Position numbers and translations under genes: made by a program | In this document: piece after piece, positions 1 to 4,681 of the stretch | Layout of the letters: every line of letters begins with the position of its first letter | Position numbering within the stretch: position 1 is the first letter of the stretch | Source: Dehalococcoidia bacterium | GTDB taxonomy: Bacteria; Chloroflexota; Dehalococcoidia; Dehalococcoidales; JAUVZE01 | Assembly (NCBI GenBank): GCA_030602665.1 | Contig: JAUVZE010000076.1 | Coordinates: forward strand, 1-5,695 | DNA length: 5,695 nt | Direction of reading: 5' to 3' | Notes under the pieces: generated by a model | Told to the model about the DNA's origin: nothing | Seen by the model: the letters and a program-made list of their open reading frames with translations, nothing else | The model's database searches: none

Positions 1-383
1 GCACGAGTGGCTGAGTGGCGCAGCTTATCAATCTCCTCATTTATATCTATTTCTTTCTCAATATAGGTATCGGTGCGAGGAATGTAAGCCTCAGGCTGGT
101 AGTAGTCGTAGTAGCTGACAAAGTATTCTACGGCGTTATTGGGGAAGAACTCCTTGAATTCGGTAGAGAGCTGGGCGGCTAATGTCTTGTTGTGGCAGAT
201 AACCAGAGTGGGTCTCTGCACCCGGGCAACAACATTAGCCATGGTGAAGGTCTTACCGCTGCCGGTAACCCCCAGCAATGTCTGGTGCTTAAAGCCTTTA
301 CTCAAGCCCACCACCAGTTCATCCACCGCCTGTGGCTGGTCACCGGTCATCCCAAAGTCTGAGACTATCTTAAAGGATGGCAT
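1..383 (-). CDS. uvrB: UvrABC excinuclease subunit B, N-terminal part (cut by window edge)
   Basis: UvrB is the ATP-dependent damage-verification subunit of nucleotide excision repair. It is loaded by UvrA and then recruits UvrC for incision. Only the first 127 codons are present. They show the family N terminus (MPSFKIVSDF, then TGDQPQAV at 13-20), the Walker A loop GVTGSGKT at 38-45, the HNKTLAAQL motif at 64-72, and the start of the DNA-clamping beta-hairpin, YYDYYQPEAYIP, at 91-102. The last visible residues are KLRHSATR, as expected for an intact gene continuing leftwards. The ATG at 383 is the only possible start, since no ATG, GTG or TTG lies in frame between it and the stop at 441-443. 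The Shine-Dalgarno is weak (GGAAG five bases before the ATG); an AGGAGA farther up is too distant. It has its own promoter and is probably not cotranscribed obligatorily with the NYN gene upstream. Confidence 0.96.
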   Translation of the reverse strand, partial: MPSFKIVSDFGMTGDQPQAVDELVVGLSKGFKHQTLLGVTGSGKTFTMANVVARVQRPTLVICHNKTLAAQLSTEFKEFFPNNAVEYFVSYYDYYQPEAYIPRTDTYIEKEIDINEEIDKLRHSATR

Positions 384-415
384 AGTTGCTTCCGCGAAAA
401 GGTCTCCTAATAAAT

Positions 416-444
416 AGTATAGCTTTATGCTGCCTTGGTTTCAA
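416..444 (-). promoter_or_regulatory. Predicted sigma70-type promoter of uvrB
   Basis: On the minus strand TTGAAA (444-439) and TATACT (421-416) are separated by 17 bases. Each hexamer differs from consensus at one base. Transcription would start near 409, giving a leader of about 25 bases before the uvrB ATG. No LexA-type operator was recognised, so SOS control is neither supported nor excluded. Confidence 0.55.
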
Positions 445-451
445 TTAGGGG

Positions 452-478
452 TTATTTATCCTACCTCACCCCCTTACA
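452..478. repeat. Short solo copy of the palindromic-element end
   Basis: Bases 463-476 (ACCTCACCCCCTTA) are identical to 3442-3455 at the left end of the palindromic element at 3441-3705. In both places they follow an A/T-rich run (TTATTTATC here, TTTTTATTAA there). Nothing else of the element is visible nearby, so this is either a decayed remnant or a shared short motif. It lies just upstream of the predicted uvrB promoter. Fourteen identical bases in a low-complexity C-rich context are suggestive but not decisive. Confidence 0.4.
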
Positions 479-543
479 AGAGTGCACAATTGACAGTCGG
501 GTTGATAATGTACTTTGTAGGGATATGTGAAGCTTTAGTTAAG

Positions 544-570
544 GCAAGGTTCTCGCTCGTAACCTACCAA
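544..570. repeat. Flanking repeat at the NYN gene 3' end (copy with 10 extra bases)
   Basis: On the plus strand this copy reads GCAAGGTT (544-551), then ten extra bases (552-561), then ACCTACCAA (562-570). The second copy, at 1205-1221, has the same two blocks directly joined. On the minus strand the TTGGTAGGT block contains the last codon of the NYN gene (TGG) and its TAG stop. The same segment also forms one arm of the inverted repeat at 546-641. Confidence 0.6.
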
Positions 571-641
571 GTGGCAGGCTTCGTAAACGTTCCCTGTGAA
601 TCGGTAAGTGTTGACGGAAATTGGCAGGTAGCGAGAACCTT
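546..641 (-). repeat. Long imperfect inverted repeat (hairpin) spanning the NYN stop codon
   Basis: As minus-strand RNA, AAGGTTCTCGCT (641-630) pairs perfectly with AGCGAGAACCTT (557-546). The adjoining ACCTGCCAA (629-621) pairs with TTGGTAGGT (570-562), with one G.U pair at 625/566. A four-base bulge (561-558) separates the two blocks, giving 21 base pairs around a loop of about 50 bases. On the plus strand the 625/566 pair would be a C-A mismatch, so the structure fits the NYN transcript better. One arm encodes the conserved C-terminal residues K-V-L-A-T-C-Q; the other covers the final Trp, the stop and the 3' flank. No U-run follows, so it is not a standard intrinsic terminator. It may instead stabilise the mRNA end or regulate expression. 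Confidence 0.65.
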
Positions 642-1208
642 CCTATTGATTGTTCGAATGTGGAAACTTGCTACTCTAATCAATTTCCCACTAAGCCCCT
701 TTCTTGAATGAGGGTTAATGACACCGACAACTTTTCCGAACTGACTAATGACCTTTTCTATTGGGGAAGCAAGGTCAGAATCGTTGGAAATGACTACAGC
801 TTCATCGAAATCATTGTCAAAACAATCGACTAGCAGATATGTTGCTAGGTTTACATCTGACCCCTTCTCTTCCGTCCTTAGCACTTGCACCACTAGTGGT
901 GGTTTGGTCGGATTGAGATATGCCAAGGGAAATTGCGGAAACACGCTTGGCCGGGGTGCAAAGTGACCTTTGTGAATCGTGAGATTTGGAATAGTCTTGA
1001 GGGCACGGAGGTAAACATCTTGCCTGACTGGAGCTTGGGGGTCATGCTGCAAAGCTCTGACGTGGGCGGTGAAGTATCTAATCCTATTGATTTGGCAGCT
1101 GGGAAGTAAAGTCGTGCACAGTGCAGCGATATCTAACCACTTGAATGGCGTTTTCCGAACTGAGCCATAATACAGATTGAATCCGTCAATGTAGACGTTC
1201 GTTCGCAA
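564..1208 (-). CDS. NYN-domain protein (PIN-like nuclease fold, LabA/DUF88-type)
   Basis: NYN domains share the PIN nuclease fold, and several characterised members are metal-dependent RNases. Activity and substrate of this one are unknown. The 214-residue protein looks complete. It has the N-terminal strand VYIDGFNLYYG (5-15) with Asp8, the EEKGSDVNLA segment (113-122) with Glu113 and Asp118, and VVISNDSDLASP (138-149) with Asp143 and Asp145. These acidic residues are the expected metal-binding cluster. The C-terminal CQFPSTLTD..GTF.KPA.W is also typical of this subgroup, from memory of related proteins. There is no signal peptide or membrane segment, so it should be cytoplasmic. The start is TTG at 1208: an in-frame TAG lies three codons upstream and no alternative start precedes the conserved first strand. 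A weak Shine-Dalgarno (GTAGG) sits about five bases before it. Its promoter, structured leader and 3' inverted repeat set it apart from its DNA-repair neighbours, and nothing ties it functionally to them. Confidence 0.88.
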   Translation of the reverse strand: MRTNVYIDGFNLYYGSVRKTPFKWLDIAALCTTLLPSCQINRIRYFTAHVRALQHDPQAPVRQDVYLRALKTIPNLTIHKGHFAPRPSVFPQFPLAYLNPTKPPLVVQVLRTEEKGSDVNLATYLLVDCFDNDFDEAVVISNDSDLASPIEKVISQFGKVVGVINPHSRKGLSGKLIRVASFHIRTINRKVLATCQFPSTLTDSQGTFTKPATW

Positions 1209-1221
1209 GGTTACCTACCAA
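1205..1221. repeat. Flanking repeat at the NYN gene 5' end (compact copy)
   Basis: GCAAGGTTACCTACCAA on the plus strand matches both blocks of the repeat at 544-570 without the ten intervening bases. On the minus strand it contains the weak ribosome-binding site (GGTAGGT) and the TTG start of the NYN gene. Read in the NYN frame it gives TGG TAG, the same Trp-stop register as the true end of the gene. The position at both exact ends of the ORF is the notable point. Confidence 0.6.
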
Positions 1222-1295
1222 ATATGCTAAGGCCATCCCGACGGACGGCCTTGCTCCCTGCCACCGAAGCGACAGGGGGGATATCTACATTATAT
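1209..1295 (-). promoter_or_regulatory. Structured 5' leader of the NYN gene with two hairpins
   Basis: The predicted leader is about 85 bases and folds into two adjacent hairpins as minus-strand RNA. Hairpin A (1277-1256) is CCCTGTCGC / GTGGCAGGG closed by a C(UUCG)G tetraloop, nine pairs including two G.U. Hairpin B (1252-1229) is AAGGCCGTCC / GGATGGCCTT around a GTCG loop, ten pairs including one G.U, extendable by GC/GC after a bulged A. On the plus strand the three G.U positions would be C-A mismatches, which supports an RNA made from the minus strand. No U-run follows hairpin B, so it does not look like a terminator. I do not recognise a known riboswitch class. Control of translation, RNA stability, or binding by the NYN protein itself are all open possibilities. 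Confidence 0.6.
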
Positions 1296-1300
1296 TTAAC

Positions 1301-1328
1301 ATTATAACAGAAGTGTCGGATTTGTCAA
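1301..1328 (-). promoter_or_regulatory. Strong sigma70-type promoter of the NYN gene
   Basis: A perfect TTGACA (1328-1323) and a perfect TATAAT (1306-1301) are separated by 16 bases, with an extended -10 TG one base upstream of TATAAT. This is the best promoter match in the window. The start site would be near 1293-1295. No operator palindrome overlapping it was seen. A strong promoter feeding a structured leader and a weak TTG start suggests that expression is limited after transcription. Confidence 0.75.
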
Positions 1329-1373
1329 GCCCCCCTTGCCCATGAATCCATAGACTTTGCCTGTATCACCTAT

Positions 1374-1958
1374 TTACTTCCCTCCAAAATACTGTAGTGC
1401 CAGCTTGACCTTTTCCTCAAGGCTCAGGTCAGAATCAGGGGGGAGGCTGGCTACAGCGCGGGTGGCTTCAGAAGCAGAGTAGCCGAGAGAGGTCAACGCC
1501 GCTAAAACATCGGTGTTTTCCTGGGCTAGTTGGGCGGCGGGGGCTGCAATCCAGGCAGCACCTATTTTCTCTTTAAGCTCCAGGATAAGACGGCTAGCCA
1601 CCTTCTTGCCTACCCCTGGAACCGTGGTCAGCATTTCGGTGCTGCCGGTAGCAATCGCCATAGCTAGTTGCTCCATATTCAAGGCGGAGAGCATGGCTAG
1701 TGCCAGCTTGGGACCTAACCCCGATACACCAATCAATGTCTGAAACAGCCCCAGCTCCTCAGTTGAGGCAAAGCCATAAAGAGTGGCATTATCCTCCCTC
1801 AGATGAAGGTGAGTGTGCAGCTTTACCTCCTCACCAATAGTGCCCAGCGTGCTCAGGGTTGAGGTGGGCATATATACCTGAAAGCCTATTCCGCCAACAT
1901 TAATAACTGCCCAGTCACTACCCAGTGATTCTAATTTCCCCTGAAGACTGGCTATCAT
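1374..1958 (-). CDS. ruvA: Holliday junction branch migration protein RuvA
   Basis: RuvA binds four-way DNA junctions as a tetramer or octamer and loads the RuvB motor for branch migration in the cytoplasm. The 194-residue product has the normal family length and three regions. These are an OB-fold (about 1-64, MIASLQGKLESL to TLYGF), two helix-hairpin-helix motifs (GVSGLGPKLALAML at 77-90 and VPGVGKKVASRLI at 113-125), and a small C-terminal RuvB-binding domain (about 148-194). Glu55-Asp56 match the acidic pin that separates strands at the junction centre. The ATG overlaps the ruvC stop (ATGA), and AAGGAG at 1969-1964 lies five bases upstream, so translation is probably coupled. ruvB does not follow; the next gene is the NYN gene with its own promoter. 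Confidence 0.97.
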   Translation of the reverse strand: MIASLQGKLESLGSDWAVINVGGIGFQVYMPTSTLSTLGTIGEEVKLHTHLHLREDNATLYGFASTEELGLFQTLIGVSGLGPKLALAMLSALNMEQLAMAIATGSTEMLTTVPGVGKKVASRLILELKEKIGAAWIAAPAAQLAQENTDVLAALTSLGYSASEATRAVASLPPDSDLSLEEKVKLALQYFGGK

Positions 1959-2455
1959 TCTCTCTCCTTGGTCAGCAAACTTTCTAGATGTGTCTCCTGC
2001 CGGTGGCAGAGAGCCACGGCTAAGGCATCGGCGGCATCGTTCGGTTGAGGCACTTCAGCTAGCCCTAACTGGAGCCTGACCATCTCCTGAATCTGCTCCT
2101 TGGAACTAGCCCCGTAATTAGCCACCCGCTGTTTTACCTGGGCTGGGGTATATTCATAGGTTGGAATTCCCTTATTGGCCGCTGCCAGAATAGCCATTGC
2201 TTGCGCTCTACCTATTGCCAGTGCCGCCCGAGCATTTTTAGCCATAAAAGGTTGCTCCACGGCTACGGCATCAGGATGATAGCGGGCGATAATCCCCAAA
2301 AGCGCTTCGTATAAATAGCGCAAACGCTCACCAATAGGGGAGCGCGCTGGACTGGTCAAGGCACCAAAATCAATCAGGGTTATTTCGTCTCCCTGGCTCT
2401 CTATTACTCCATAGCCCATGATTACTGTGCCTGGGTCAATACCTAAAATCCTCAT
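1955..2455 (-). CDS. ruvC: Crossover junction endodeoxyribonuclease RuvC
   Basis: RuvC is the dimeric, Mg2+-dependent nuclease that resolves Holliday junctions by symmetrical nicking. The 166-residue product is full length with the RNase H-like fold. The four catalytic acids are visible: Asp7 in ILGIDPGT, Glu67 in AVEQPF, and Asp140 and Asp143 in NDAADALAVALCH. The basic, DNA-contacting segment FMAKNARAALAIGRAQ (70-85) is also present. The ATG at 2455 fits the conserved N terminus MRILGIDPG. No convincing Shine-Dalgarno precedes it, unlike ruvA and yebC, and a possible promoter lies so close that the leader would be about ten bases. The yebC-ruvC-ruvA order is common in bacteria, and the four-base overlap ties ruvC to ruvA. 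Confidence 0.97.
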   Translation of the reverse strand: MRILGIDPGTVIMGYGVIESQGDEITLIDFGALTSPARSPIGERLRYLYEALLGIIARYHPDAVAVEQPFMAKNARAALAIGRAQAMAILAAANKGIPTYEYTPAQVKQRVANYGASSKEQIQEMVRLQLGLAEVPQPNDAADALAVALCHRQETHLESLLTKERE

Positions 2456-2470
2456 CGCATTACCCGGTTT

Positions 2471-2500
2471 AGGCTACCTGTTGCTGAGACCGTTTGTCAA
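2471..2500 (-). promoter_or_regulatory. Possible promoter immediately upstream of ruvC
   Basis: A perfect TTGACA (2500-2495) is followed after 18 bases by TAGCCT (2476-2471), a poor -10 matching three of six positions. Transcription would begin about ten bases before the ruvC ATG. The strong -35 element favours a promoter; the weak -10 argues for low or activator-dependent use. ruvC could equally be read through from yebC. Confidence 0.3.
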
Positions 2501-2524
2501 GAATAGCCTAAAGGGGTGTCCTTT

Positions 2525-2585
2525 GGAACTTATCCCTCCTTCCTTAGAGGAGGTCGTAAACTCAACACTCAGGGGATAGGGGGCG
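2525..2585. repeat. Probable decayed palindromic repeat between yebC and ruvC
   Basis: The segment has outer inverted arms TATCCC (2531-2536) and GGGATA (2573-2578), and an inner hairpin CCTCCT / AGGAGG (2535-2540, 2548-2553) with a seven-base loop. Read on the minus strand, its right end contains CTATCCCCTGA, matching CTATCCCCCTGA at the right end of the 3441-3705 element except for one missing C. It is therefore likely a shorter relative of that element. No U-run follows the hairpin on the minus strand, so it is not an obvious yebC terminator. Confidence 0.45.
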
Positions 2586-2601
2586 TGGTAGCCAAACTTG
2601 A

Positions 2602-3357
2602 TTAAACGTGTGATTGATATTTCTCTAGAATATTTTCGGGAAAATCAGCATTAGTGGTCACATGCTGGACTTCATCCAGTTCTTCTAACTTATCCAGCAG
2701 CTTCAGTGTTTGCAGTGCTGGCTTTTCCTCAAGCTCAACCATATTCTTAGATGTCATAATCAGCTCGGAAGAGGCTATGGTCAGGTTCTGCTGTTCCATG
2801 AGTGCTCTAGTCTTTTCCATGTCCTCAAGTTTGGTATAAATCTCCACATAGTCGTTTTCTACCTTAACATCCTCAGCGCCGGCATCTATGGCTTGTAGTT
2901 CTAGTTCTTCGGCATCTAAATCATTGATTGGCACCGTAATCAACCCTCTGGGGTCGAAGAGCCAGGCAACACAACCACTCTCCCCCAAGCTACCGTTATG
3001 CCGTGAAAATATATTCCTTACATCCTGCAGAGTTCGGTTGCGGTTATCAGTCAGAGCGTGCACTAAGATAGCTGCTCCACCGGGTCCATAGCCTTCAAGA
3101 ACCATTTCGGCCAGAGTAGCCCCTTCTATCTCACCACTACCTCGCTTAATTGCCCTCTCTATATTTTCCAGGGGCATATTATTATCGCGGGCCTTCTGTA
3201 TGGCTAACCGCAACTGGAAATTTGCCTCAGGGTTACTACCTCCCTGACGCACCGCTACCATAATCTCTCGGGTCAGCTTGGTGAAGAGCTGACCCCGCCG
3301 GGCATCAGTCACTCCCTTTTGATGCTTTATTGAAGACCACTTAGAATGCCCTGACAT
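2602..3357 (-). CDS. yebC: YebC/TACO1-family protein (DUF28)
   Basis: YebC/TACO1 proteins were long annotated as transcriptional regulators. More recent work links members of the family to translation, including relief of ribosome stalling on proline-rich stretches; which role holds here is not shown by sequence. The 251-residue product has the usual length. The N terminus SGHSKWSSIKHQKG (2-15) is diagnostic, followed by LRLAIQKARDNNMPLENIERAIKRG (49-73) and the EGYGPGG motif (88-94). No signal peptide or membrane segment is seen, so it is cytoplasmic. The start is secured by the conserved first residues and by AAGGAG (3370-3365), seven bases before the ATG. Its own promoter lies just upstream. 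Location before ruvC-ruvA is a widely conserved order, with a 146-base gap here. Confidence 0.97.
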   Translation of the reverse strand: MSGHSKWSSIKHQKGVTDARRGQLFTKLTREIMVAVRQGGSNPEANFQLRLAIQKARDNNMPLENIERAIKRGSGEIEGATLAEMVLEGYGPGGAAILVHALTDNRNRTLQDVRNIFSRHNGSLGESGCVAWLFDPRGLITVPINDLDAEELELQAIDAGAEDVKVENDYVEIYTKLEDMEKTRALMEQQNLTIASSELIMTSKNMVELEEKPALQTLKLLDKLEELDEVQHVTTNADFPENILEKYQSHV

Positions 3358-3387
3358 CTATACTCTCCTTAGCCAGTCCTTAATCTA

Positions 3388-3416
3388 ATTTTAGCACCTC
3401 ACTTGTACATGGTCAA
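3388..3416 (-). promoter_or_regulatory. Predicted sigma70-type promoter of yebC
   Basis: TTGACC (3416-3411) and TAAAAT (3393-3388) are separated by exactly 17 bases, each one base off consensus. The start would be near 3381, giving a leader of about 24 bases containing the AAGGAG ribosome-binding site. The promoter sits between the palindromic element and yebC, so the element need not be transcribed for yebC expression. Confidence 0.6.
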
Positions 3417-3440
3417 AGGGCTTAAAGAGAGATTTTTATT

Positions 3441-3705
3441 AACCTCACCCCCTTAGGTTTTTATGAGGTAACCCTCCCCCTTTGTCCCCCTCCCTTATAA
3501 AGGGAGGGGAATTGGTTATGTTAGAGGGACTAAGTCCCTCTAAAACTCCCTATACTCATATTGGAGGTTTAGCTCTCTCGGCCTCTCTTTTAGTATCTTT
3601 CTCCTTGAGAAGGAGAGGGGGAAAGACTTTAGAGAGGGGCAAAGCCTCTCTCTTACCTACACTCCCCCTTCCCTTATTAAGGGAAGGGGGTCAGGGGGAT
3701 AGGTT
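3441..3705. mobile_element. MITE-like non-coding palindromic element with five or more hairpins
   Basis: The ends form an imperfect terminal inverted repeat: AACCTCACCCCC (3441-3452) against AACCTATCCCCC (minus strand, 3705-3694), matching at 10 of 12 positions. Inside are short-loop hairpins: CCCCTCCCTT/AAGGGAGGGG (3487-3509), TTAGAGGGAC/GTCCCTCTAA (3521-3543), CTCCTT/AAGGAG (3601-3615), a ten-pair stem with one G.U (3631-3653), and CCCCCTTCCCTT/AAGGGAAGGGGG (3664-3690). A weaker bulged one spans 3543-3570. Each loop is three bases. The only open frame (plus strand, 3482-3721) is an artefact of the repeats and resembles no protein I know. Size, terminal repeats and lack of coding capacity fit a miniature inverted-repeat element, but no clear target-site duplication is visible. 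A structured repeat of another kind is possible. No U-runs follow the stems, so they are not standard terminators. Confidence 0.55.
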
Positions 3706-3801
3706 GCTAAACAACTTCTGAAAGACTTAGGCGTTTCAACCCAATTCTTTGTCGGTAAAATGTGGACTATTGAGAAACCAAGCTGGACTGGAGAGACAGC
3801 C
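3706..3801. other. Unassigned spacer between the palindromic element and acpS
   Basis: This 96-base segment holds no recognisable gene, promoter or strong hairpin. On the minus strand it begins directly after the acpS stop. The only pairing seen is a four-base GCTG/CAGC stem without a following U-run, which is too weak to call a terminator. Confidence 0.5.
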
Positions 3802-4167
3802 TTATTTTGTTTCCCCGGTGACCATGGCGATGGCATATTCCCTAGAGTGGGAGAGGCTGATAGCGATTTCTTTCAGCCCCAGTCTTTTTGCCTCAGTCTG
3901 GGCGCCACCATAAAGATTGACTAAAGGTTTACCACTGGGGTGGGAGAGAGTCTCAATATCCTTCCAGCAAACACCTCTTATCCCTGTTCCCAGGAGCTTC
4001 ATTACCGCTTCCTTGCTGGCGAAGCGGGCAGCTAGCGGCGATGGCTTTTGGCGGCATAACTTGAGCTCAGCATCAGTATATACACGCTGAAGGAATCGTT
4101 CTCTCCAGCGGGCTATCGCCTTTTCAATACGGGCTATTTCTATTATATCTACGCCAATATGCTGCAT
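3802..4167 (-). CDS. acpS: Holo-[acyl-carrier-protein] synthase AcpS
   Basis: AcpS transfers 4'-phosphopantetheine from coenzyme A to a serine of acyl carrier protein, which activates it for fatty acid synthesis. The 121-residue product is of normal length for this trimeric, single-domain enzyme. The first signature is IGVDIIEIARIE (4-15) with Asp7, and the second is RFASKEAVMKLLGTGIRG (48-65) with Glu53; Asp7 and Glu53 are the expected Mg2+ ligands. The intermediate VYTDAEL (29-35) and the C-terminal ISLSHSREYAIA (103-114) are also typical. The ATG at 4167 is right for the conserved N terminus, with a GGGGA-type ribosome-binding site eight to twelve bases upstream. It follows the hydrogenase maturation protease gene by 23 bases and is probably cotranscribed, though no functional link to hydrogenases is known to me. 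Confidence 0.95.
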   Translation of the reverse strand: MQHIGVDIIEIARIEKAIARWRERFLQRVYTDAELKLCRQKPSPLAARFASKEAVMKLLGTGIRGVCWKDIETLSHPSGKPLVNLYGGAQTEAKRLGLKEIAISLSHSREYAIAMVTGETK

Positions 4168-4190
4168 TAGTCAGTTCCCCGAAGGTAGCA

Positions 4191-4664
4191 TTAATCAGGT
4201 AACTGAGGGCTAATCTCACCAAGAACGATGTTTATTATTTCGGGTATTTTCTGTTGTAGCTCAGCCGAGAGCTCTGTTCCCCAGTCTATCTCCTTAGGCT
4301 CAATACCAATGATGACCGTCTCTTTTGGTTCATTCCCTATCAGCCTCATCATTTTTAGGCTTTGCGCTAGGCCCAGCTCATGGAGTGAGATTATCCCCTC
4401 AGACTCTATATCCATATCATAGGGGTGAAAGCGATAAATCGTTCCCGGCTGCCCCCCGGTTTTCACCGCATCAATAATAATCAATTTATCAACATTTTCA
4501 AGGCAGTCTGGTAAATCCAGTGACGTCCCCCCATCAATTATTTTGACGTTGTAAGGTATATCTATCTGCTGCAGGGCATGGGCGATATGAACTCCTATCC
4601 CTTCATCCTTGAGCAATAGGTTTCCCACCCCGACAACGGCAAACCTAACTTTAGACTCTTCCAT
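4191..4664 (-). CDS. [NiFe]-hydrogenase maturation endopeptidase (HyaD/HybD/HycI family, M52)
   Basis: This protease removes the C-terminal extension of a [NiFe]-hydrogenase large subunit after the active site has been assembled, letting the subunit fold shut. The 157-residue product has the family N terminus VVGVGNLLLKDEGIGVH (10-26) with Glu21, IIIDAV (62-67) with Asp65, and ISLHELGL (92-99) with His95. These correspond in position to the nickel-sensing residues Glu16, Asp62 and His93 of E. coli HybD. DGGT (44-47) and IGIEPKEIDWGTELS (119-133) are further family signatures. The ATG at 4664 has only a weak AAGAAG ribosome-binding site. It lies 17 bases after hypE, so the pair is very likely one transcript. 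The hydrogenase it serves is outside the window, so its substrate subgroup cannot be named. Confidence 0.93.
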   Translation of the reverse strand: MEESKVRFAVVGVGNLLLKDEGIGVHIAHALQQIDIPYNVKIIDGGTSLDLPDCLENVDKLIIIDAVKTGGQPGTIYRFHPYDMDIESEGIISLHELGLAQSLKMMRLIGNEPKETVIIGIEPKEIDWGTELSAELQQKIPEIINIVLGEISPQLPD

Positions 4665-4681
4665 AGGACTTCTTTAATAGA

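Noticed and set aside
490..516. Plus-strand promoter starting with TTGACA at 490-495
   Set aside because: No acceptable -10 lies 16-18 bases downstream, and there is no plus-strand gene to serve.
546..641. Integron attC recombination site at the end of the NYN gene
   Set aside because: The palindrome and gene-end position invite it, but the GTTRRRY / RYYYAAC core sites are not present in the right places and no integrase gene is seen.
139..966. Several plus-strand open frames opposite uvrB and the NYN gene
   Set aside because: They lie over or across genes with clear conserved motifs on the minus strand and have no recognisable domains of their own.
1209..1295. Type III toxin-antitoxin RNA, with the NYN protein as toxin
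   Set aside because: Such antitoxins are tandem repeats of one pseudoknot unit followed by a terminator. Here there are two unlike hairpins, no terminator, and the protein is not of the ToxN/CptN/TenpN type.
1209..1295. Two-hairpin mini-ykkC (guanidine-II) riboswitch
   Set aside because: The loops are UUCG and GUCG rather than the ACGR loops of that class, and the gene downstream is not a guanidine-related one.
3441..3705. CRISPR array
   Set aside because: The hairpins differ in sequence and spacing; there are no identical direct repeats with regular unique spacers.
3482..3721. Plus-strand open frame of 79 codons in the palindromic element
   Set aside because: It is made of the hairpin repeats, is low in complexity, and resembles no protein family I know.
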